Assembly (NCBI GenBank): GCA_949752735.1
Contig: OX457046.1
Span: 34,357,555-34,421,554, forward strand
DNA: 64,000 nt
Source of the DNA: Lumbricus terrestris
Lineage: Eukaryota > Annelida > Clitellata > Crassiclitellata > Lumbricidae
Reading direction: 5' to 3'
Below the pieces are notes generated by a model. It searched no databases. It was not told the DNA's origin and saw only the letters and a list, made by a program, of their open reading frames with translations. Both the position numbers and the translations under genes were made by a program. Positions 57,487-64,000 of the stretch are shown in pieces; position 1 is the first letter of the stretch; the number at the start of each line of letters is the position of its first letter.

Positions 57487-57848
57487 TAATAATATTCGTT
57501 TATTCACATTCAATCTGACACACCGCAGAATGATTACAGGTACAAGTTATACGAAATACGGCAAGCTTCGCACGACACGCAGGTCGGCTACAACAGGCTC
57601 GATATACTTAACACTAATGGCCTAAGAGTTGGAACGCTCCTGATTCGGCCAAGCCAGGAGTGGGAGGGGCGATCTTATTTTCAGCAGATCCCGAGTCAAA
57701 CAACGCAACAGCAAAGCGCCACTGGCAGCTAACAGAAAATTCAAATAAATTTTTTGCCCTGAGCGAGGTTTGAACCCGGGTCGCGATAATAACTCTCAGT
57801 TTATCGGCCAACGCTCTCGAGATCTCTCAACTGAGCTACGGACCCCCC
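57487..57848 (-). mobile_element. tRNA-derived SINE, family 2
   Basis: This is the reverse complement of the element at 42103-42456. On the minus strand the order is box A GTAGCTCAGTTGAGAGATC, box B CGGGTTCAAACC, the conserved body and the AATAAACGAATATTATTA tail. By eye the two copies are about 90% alike. Confidence 0.9.
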
Positions 57849-58084
57849 TAAATTAAGTTAATAATTTTCGTTTAATTTAGGAAAAGAGACAAATTCAGGT
57901 GCCACCCGCACCCAGTTACACGTCAAAGCACATTAAAAATCAACAACGGCAAATATATTGTGAACATAATGTCTGTCATTAGGCATTTAGGCTAATTGGC
58001 GGCAAAGAGAACCCTCGGAATAAAATTTCTATCATTTTTAGGCCTAAATGGTATAACAAATGGATGCAGTCTAGGGCGTAAGTT

Positions 58085-58540
58085 ATAGGTGGTTTTTGTT
58101 GGATAAAAGGTCTTGGTCCCAGAGACCACATCACTTCAGCTCTGAAACAACTACACTGGCTTCCCATCCGTGCTCGCATTGCTTTCAAAATTTCCCTCCT
58201 GATGTTTCATATCCACTACGGAACTTCTCCATCCTACATGACATCCATGGTCACGTCATGTTCCGCCTCCAAGTCCAGAGGACTTCGATCGTCGTCGCGA
58301 AGTGACTTTGCTACACTTCGCACAAACCGGAAGTTTGGAAGTCGCGCTTTCGCTGTATCAGGACCCAAAGAATGGAACAGTCTTCCAACCTTCATTCGCC
58401 AGTGCTCATCTGTTGTAGAGTTTAAATCAAAGTTAAAAACTCATTTATTTTCATTGCATTATAACTAGATCTGTAGTGAAGCGCGCTCTTGTGCAAGACT
58501 TGTTTTGTTAAAGCGCGGTATAAATGACTAATTGTATTGT
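58085..58540 (+). mobile_element. LINE 3' end (ORF2 C-terminus and tail)
   Basis: In two frames the translation gives LGPRDHITSALKQLHWLPI, then LLMFHIHYGTSPSYM, then RAFAVSGPKEWNSLP and FKSKLKTHLFSLHYN followed by a stop. These blocks mark the C-terminus of a CR1/L2-type reverse transcriptase. The tail AAAGCGCGGTATAAATGAC runs into ATTGTATTGTAATTGTATTG repeats. A frameshift near 58190 shows it is dead, but it is the best-preserved LINE end here. Confidence 0.88.
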
Positions 58541-59825
58541 AATTGTATTGTATGGATGTGGAGAAAAGGTTCCTCAGGACGTGATTGACATTTAGCATTA
58601 CATAATTACGAACTTGGCCTACTGCCCACCCCACCTTTTTCACACCCGACCCCACCCCACGACACTCCGACCTCCATCGGAACGCGACCCGTGAAATTTG
58701 GGTTTTCGGTAAAATTTCCTTTCCCCTCCCACACTTGAGGGACTGGAGTCTGAAGAAGACGTTATGATGAGTGTTTGGTTAGAAAACCAAACCAAGATTA
58801 AAATGGTCAGTTCTCCAGACATTCAAGCCAAGCACCAGATGACTTCCTAAATTCTTACAAACTATCACATTTTCTATATAAATATTACAATGCTAGAGGT
58901 AGTAGCACTGTAAACCCGAATCCTCTGATACCTCCTTACTACCGCCTCTCTATCAACCTTTAACCCTGTCATTCCTGACTACATTGCTGATGAAATCCAC
59001 ATTCAAACATTGTGACATTGACACTGCACACCTTATTTCTGTTCGTGTATATTTGCAAAAAGCTGTCACTCTTCTCTGGGTGTACAGAGGCGTTTGCAGG
59101 GTGAGTTTCTCGATGCCCAAGCATGAATTGCTCTCAAACAGCACCGCGCTTTCTCTATTATTTTGGACGAACTCGGCCGAATGGCTGCCTGAAGTCGAGG
59201 CAATCAGTCGAATTCGTCTCTCGTAAGTTATTCTCAATATCGGAAAAATTATATAGCACAATAAAGGCCATGGGCAAAATATCACACTGGCCAACAATAA
59301 TCATAGGGGAATCATGTTGAACAACTTTGTTTTGCAATTTCTTCTCATTACCAAATATCTATAATCTGATGTTGTTACGTCAAATGTCTTGAAATCACTG
59401 CAATTTTGCGTAACCAATTCCTCTCCACTGTGAAAAATGTTAAATGGGATGGTGCCAAGATTTGAGGCGTTGAGATTCAGAGTGGACTAAACCACAAATT
59501 TTCCCATCTGATGTTTATGATGATTCTATACATGGGTCTCCAACTCGACTGTATTTAATGTGCACATCTACACAGTGTTCTATGCTAAATCAGGTATGGG
59601 ACATTCTTAAGCTAGCTGGCCTAAGAAGGCTAAGATGTTCAGTCAAAGTACTTTAAGCTATTAATTATATCTTGCAGATCAGCTACACTAAAGGCCATTA
59701 AACCTTCACATTATTGACAGTTTCTTATTTTGCAAGAAGGCAATTTCTACTACACAATTCAAATCACTCAAGGTATGATAATGCCAAAATCAACATCGAC
59801 AGTCACAGTTTGTAATTGTAATCGT
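58541..59825. other. Intergenic, no gene seen
   Basis: No recognised gene. A 114-codon minus-strand frame at 58953-59297 has no family features. Composition is AT-rich towards the right. Confidence 0.5.
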
Positions 59826-60060
59826 ACATTTATATAGCGCCCTTCAAGAGAACTCCTCAGAGGCGCTCCCGACCTGACACCAAACCACAATCAAAGAGAA
59901 TGGATTTCAAACGCTTGCGGAAAAGGGGCAAAGAAAGACAAAGAAGCTCATTACGGAGACTAATAGGCAACTTATTCCAGAAAGACGAACCGACCATAGC
60001 AAAGCTTCTGTGCAGCACTGTGGAAGATCGAGCCATTTCACATGCCAAGTTGCCATCATG
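59826..60060 (-). mobile_element. LINE 3'-end remnant with tail
   Basis: The minus-strand translation contains RSFAMVGSSFWNKLPISLRN and FRKRLKSILFDCGLV, the LINE ORF2 C-terminus. The tail is GGGAGCGCCTCTGAGGAG then TTGAAGGGCGCTATATAAAT. It lies immediately 3' of the NAA15 stop codon. Confidence 0.82.
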
Positions 60061-60237
60061 CCAGTAAGTTCACGATAAAACACCACAAAACGCAGGTACG
60101 TTTTATCAGTATGTATTAATCTTGAATACTTTGAAAAGTCGTGTATGAAACTATAGAAGCATGATTGACAGGTTTTCTTCCGATTATGACATTTCACAAC
60201 GAACGTCTTGCGATCACAGAATCTTTTCTAAATACTG

Positions 60238-60395
60238 TCAGGCAGCGTTTTGTGCTGCTGCCGTCAGCGAAAATACTACTGCACGCGGAAAGACTGCTCT
60301 GCACTTCGTACGATAATCTTCTGCCTCGATTTCACATTTGCCAAAGTCTCCATTACACAACGACTCAAGGACAGACGAACAAGTCTGAAATAAAG

Positions 60396-60440
<45 letters not shown>

Positions 60441-63319
60441 CCAATCAACCAACCAATCAACCAATCAATCAACCAATCAATCAACCAACCAATCACTCAA
60501 TCAACCAACCAATCAATCAATCAATCAATCAATCTTCTTTATTGACCACCACCACAATGTAATACAAGCGTACAGTTTACAATTCGTATGCAGTTTGTCA
60601 ATAGGTAAACCCAAAGGAACATATGGTTCCGCGAGACAAGGTTCCCTATTTACACCAGTAATTTATCAATTATTATACATTGATGGTCATCATTATATCT
60701 TCGTAGTGATATTGTAAAATGTCAACAGTTCGCTTCAAAACAGGGCTAAATCACAATAAAACTTCATTAGATTCTAAATACTGGTACTTTTGCTTGCCAA
60801 TATTCTTTTGTATGGAGCATTTGTACAATATCTCATCAAGAGGTAAACACATGTAAAACCTTCTTTGCAAAGCAGTCCCTTTAAGCTGGACCTGAGGAAG
60901 CTAAGTGCTAGCAACTTCATTTTCTTAGCCTCTTCTCACGAGAGTGGTGGTCAGTTCATTTAATTGCTGTCTCATCTTGGCACAAACAATGTATTATGGT
61001 CAGTAGCTGAAATGACCAGGGGTGCACACCACACACACAACAGAAATCTTTACATTTCCGACTCTCAAAAGCCCCATGAAAATAGCGCACTAACAGTTTA
61101 ATGTACGGGTGCTTTAATGCAATGTAATGAGTAGTTTCTATAGTTCTCAGTTCAAGAACCCCAAGAGAAAAAAAAACTGTCTTAAGAAGAGAGAGAGAGT
61201 GAGATGTAGATAACGCTCCAGAAAGGAAGATTCCCATGCAGAGTGGAGGGAAGGGACCAAATCTGCTGTTTACATGAAGATTGTGGCCATGTTATGAGAC
61301 ATTGCGGCTTCAATGCTCACCTTTAATGACAAGCCAGTCAGATCTGGTGACAGATTAGTAGCAAGATTAACAGCCTCAGATTTCTTTGATGGGTCTAAGT
61401 AGTATGTCATCTTTGCACCTGTTGAAAATACAAACGAAGAATTAACAGTACAATTATTGGCACAGATCTTCAAGATAACAAGAACTTTGTAAACACACCG
61501 GGAGCTACCAGTCAACACCATCCAGTGACACAATGAATACACTAAAATATATCATAGATCTACACGCACGAAGATTTATATAACTTTGAACTCTCAAATG
61601 AAATTTTCAAATGCAATTAACCGCTGCTTGCTTCATAGAAATTCGTGTTGGACATATTAATTAGTTTTAAAATGCGCTGAGTTCTAAAGAATTTGTCAAT
61701 TTTTCTGTACAAAAGGGGCACTCTTGGTAACATTTGCTCGAACTGCAAAGTTCTACTTAGAAGCGAGTCTTTCCTTGGTGTGTCTGGAATGGATTTCCCA
61801 TGAGCTGACCCATTTCCTAGGTCTCTTACCAAAACATTTTTATTTAACTCACAACTTTTGTGTCATGCTAGAGTGAGGAGCACATCACTGAATATTTGGT
61901 CCTCTTGAAGAGGCACTATAGAAATTCCTGACTAAATAAGAGAAATGTTTCTAAGATCTATGGAACATGGGGGTTTCATTCTCTACTCACCAGACAGAAG
62001 GTGTGGCAAAGAACTGCCATTCTTAGCCAGGAACTCGGCATTCACGGTGGCTGCAACCTTCTCGCCACAGATTGGCAAAAGCTCCTGCAGCAGAACTTTC
62101 TCTGCCACCCCTGGAAGGGACTTTCGGTCTTCCACTAAAATGGAAACCGTTACCCATGCATGCATGCATGTATGTATGTATGTATGTATGTATGTATGCA
62201 CTTATACATGTATGTCATGTATGTATATTATACGTAATGAATTCTTGCATGAATGCGTTTAGTCTAAATGTGAGGTTCTTAAAATACATACTTACAAAAC
62301 TATTATAACTGTCAATGATGTCTGATTGCTGATAATTCATGATAGTTAAACTTTTATAAGACTGGATTGTCGATACAACAGAGAAGCAATATCCAAACTT
62401 GGCATACAACAAAGTACAAGCTTCACCAAGCTTAATATGCACTTTTTTGTACGTATTCAGTGCGCGCACATGCATCCAAAAGTGTACATCACTTTGAGAC
62501 AGATGATCTACAGCTGCAATGCAAGCACACGGTCACCTTGCAGCACACGGTCACCTTGCAGCACACAGTCACCTCGCAGCACAACAACAAAGAAATTAAA
62601 CCATTTTGATTCCCTTTCGTAATCAAATGTTGCTAACTGAAAAATGTAATATTAATAAAAAAAACTACTAAATGGTCTACCTGCTTTCAAGAACCGTACG
62701 AGACACTCGTGGAGCTGAGGGTTGTTTGGCTCAATCGCAAAGGCTCGCTTAATAGACTGCAGCATCAAAAGCAGTTTTCCTGCAAAAGGAATCGTAGACA
62801 AGATATAAGTCAAAACAGCTATAACTCTGCTAAAAAAGAAACCATTAATCTTTTACCTGTTTGCCCCGAGAATATCCACTGAAAACAGGCTTAAAATTTA
62901 AAAGTGAACAGGTAAAGGGTTAAAAACACTATAAAGTGCAAAATTAATCACAATCAACGAAGATCTAAGTTTTACTTTATGCTAAAAACTCTAAGCTCAA
63001 AGTCCAAAATCAACACTACAGTAATAGAGGCAGAAAATTTCAGCCTACTGAAATGACAGAAGCTATCAAGAAATAAAACCAATACAATTCACAAACTGCC
63101 AAAATGTAGTTTGTATTGCCATAGTTGTGGTGGGAACACCCTGAGCAGTTTTATTGAATAAATCAAGTATCTAACTTAGACGTAAATCCATTTTTATCTG
63201 CATTACGCACCCTTTCTCTGAAATATTCTGAAGGCAAGAATGTGCGTCTCAATTCTGTTCGAAGCAAACTGCTGGAGGGTCCTCAGGAACACGAGCGCGT
63301 CCTCAAGAGGATTTTCTGG
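60238..63319 (-). CDS. NAA15: NatA auxiliary subunit NAA15/NAA16, C-terminal exons (partial)
   Basis: NAA15 anchors the NatA N-terminal acetyltransferase to ribosomes and positions its catalytic partner NAA10. Five 3' exons are visible in transcript order: 63211-63319, 62681-62779, 61991-62134, 61321-61418 and 60238-60384. They join in phase and end at TGA 60238-60240. The match to the human C-terminus is colinear: [97 protein letters not shown] and AVFPRAVVF. The protein stops sooner than human after this block, with no long acidic end. The 5' part (TPR repeats) lies beyond 64000. NAA15 versus NAA16 cannot be told, as that split is vertebrate. Confidence 0.92.
60397..60537. repeat. (AATC)n microsatellite beside an acceptor site
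   Basis: About 140 bp of AATC/AACC units begin 13 bp from the acceptor of the last NAA15 exon. On the transcribed strand it is (GATT)n, so it may form part of the polypyrimidine/branch region. Confidence 0.95.
62157..62200. repeat. (ATGC/ATGT)n microsatellite
   Basis: A short tetranucleotide run in the NAA15 intron, 20 bp from an acceptor. Confidence 0.93.
62866..62918. mobile_element. Short TTAA-type foldback
   Basis: TTTTACCTGTTTGCCC is answered by AACAGGTAAAGGGTTAA. It resembles the TTAACCCTTT foldbacks at the left end of the window. The assignment to a mobile family is tentative. Confidence 0.4.
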
Positions 63320-64000
63320 CTGCAAAAAATCATCGCACAGCAATTGCAAAACTGTAGTCAAATTGCACAACTTTCCTTTTACCTAATTTACCATTTTGAT
63401 TACCACCCCAATAACGCAATATTTGTAAACAGAAGGATGATGAGAGCAGGCAAATAAGTTAATCCCAATGGGTAGTGATGGGTAAGAAACGTAAGCGACT
63501 TTAGTTGCTTAGCCTTGGCTTACGCGGGTCATCATCATCATCATCATCATCATCATCAGTCCTTTTCATGCAATTCTGCGCATCATCGGGCAATGCAGTG
63601 CCTCCATTTGCATTGTTTCTGTTGCTCGATTTGTTATACCCGAGTGGGTCTCAAGCCCACCATGGAACCCTCCTCCTTTATCCTGGCTTGGGAGTTGGGA
63701 CAGGCACAGGCAGGGCTGTTTTTAAGGAATTTTTAGAACTGCACAACCCCTTCTTTCCTTTCCCATCCTACATGGTAAATTACTTCCAATTGGAGGAAAA
63801 TGGCCTTTTCAACTAGTTTTAACTGCACAGAACGTGACAGAAGTGCTTCTACAACTGCACTTATCCATTTAGAATTGCACATTTTGTGTACAACTGCACA
63901 TTAAAAAAAGCCCTGGGCACAGGTTTCCTCGAAAGGCAACCTATGGCGGAGTGGGTGACCAAAACTCTTCCTGACAATACATGGTCATTGTACTCATAAC
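63320..64000. other. NAA15 intron sequence (gene continues past window)
   Basis: No further NAA15 exon was found here, so this is probably one intron. It holds an (ATC)n run at 63530-63557, the CTTGGGA...GGCACAGGCAG motif at about 63685-63710 and the MITE at 63711-63915. Confidence 0.55.
63711..63915. mobile_element. hAT-like MITE, CAGGGCTGTTTTTAA family
   Basis: Ends CAGGGCTGTTTTTAA and TTAAAAAAAGCCCTG are inverted copies, flanked by the perfect octamer GGCACAGG. It has 205 bp and internal TTTAGAACTGCACAACC and TAGAATTGCACATTTTGTG. It is the partner of the copy at 24224-24409. Confidence 0.92.

Noticed and set aside
58953..59297. 114-codon minus-strand frame near a LINE end
   Set aside because: No recognisable domain; probably chance.

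Overview
This is animal nuclear DNA: AT-rich, full of introns and heavily loaded with transposons. It looks like a marine invertebrate, possibly a sponge. The species assignment is an inference from gene content, gene density and the repeat families; I cannot prove it from the sequence. Six protein-coding genes and one tRNA gene can be reconstructed. I rebuilt exons by hand by matching remembered family sequences and checking splice sites and reading phase. In five of the six protein genes every phase closes exactly; the exception is PPP2R2.

Layout. MED19 (minus, 743-5052, 5 exons) lies head-to-head with an intronless delta/zeta-class tubulin (plus, 5919-7184). The rest of the protein genes are on the minus strand: a PP2A B55 regulatory subunit (8762-15368, 8 exons, apparent 1-base frameshift in the last exon), TMEM223 (16838-19027, 2 exons), glucosidase II alpha GANAB (22870-41881, 20 exons, 935 codons), WDR25 (49046-54926, 5 exons) and the 3' part of NAA15/NAA16 (60238-63319, 5 exons seen, continuing past the window). 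A tRNA-Asp(GTC) gene lies at 20326-20397 (plus). The genes have unrelated housekeeping roles (Mediator, centriole/cilium, PP2A, mitochondrial membrane, ER glycoprotein folding, WD40 scaffold, N-terminal acetylation), and I see no operon-like logic.

The most striking content is mobile and repetitive. There are many hAT-like elements with imperfect to perfect terminal inverted repeats; most have perfect 8-bp target duplications. They include a 3.0-kb element (44119-47122), a 992-bp element (47224-48215), and a family whose internal 32-bp unit is present about twice in one copy (9342-9519) and about twenty times in another (53220-53972). There are two tRNA-derived SINE families; one shares its 3' tail with local non-LTR retrotransposon ends. 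A mariner-like MITE and TTAA-flanked foldback elements are also present. Several introns are almost entirely tandem arrays, and two arrays appear to have amplified splice-site sequence (GANAB exon 10 donor, MED19 exon 4 acceptor). Two introns use GC-AG boundaries.

Long open frames in the 26.3, 30.0, 53.3-54.0 and 56.2-57.0 kb tandem arrays are by-products of repeat periodicity, not genes. I found no CRISPR array, no viral gene and no prokaryotic-type operon.
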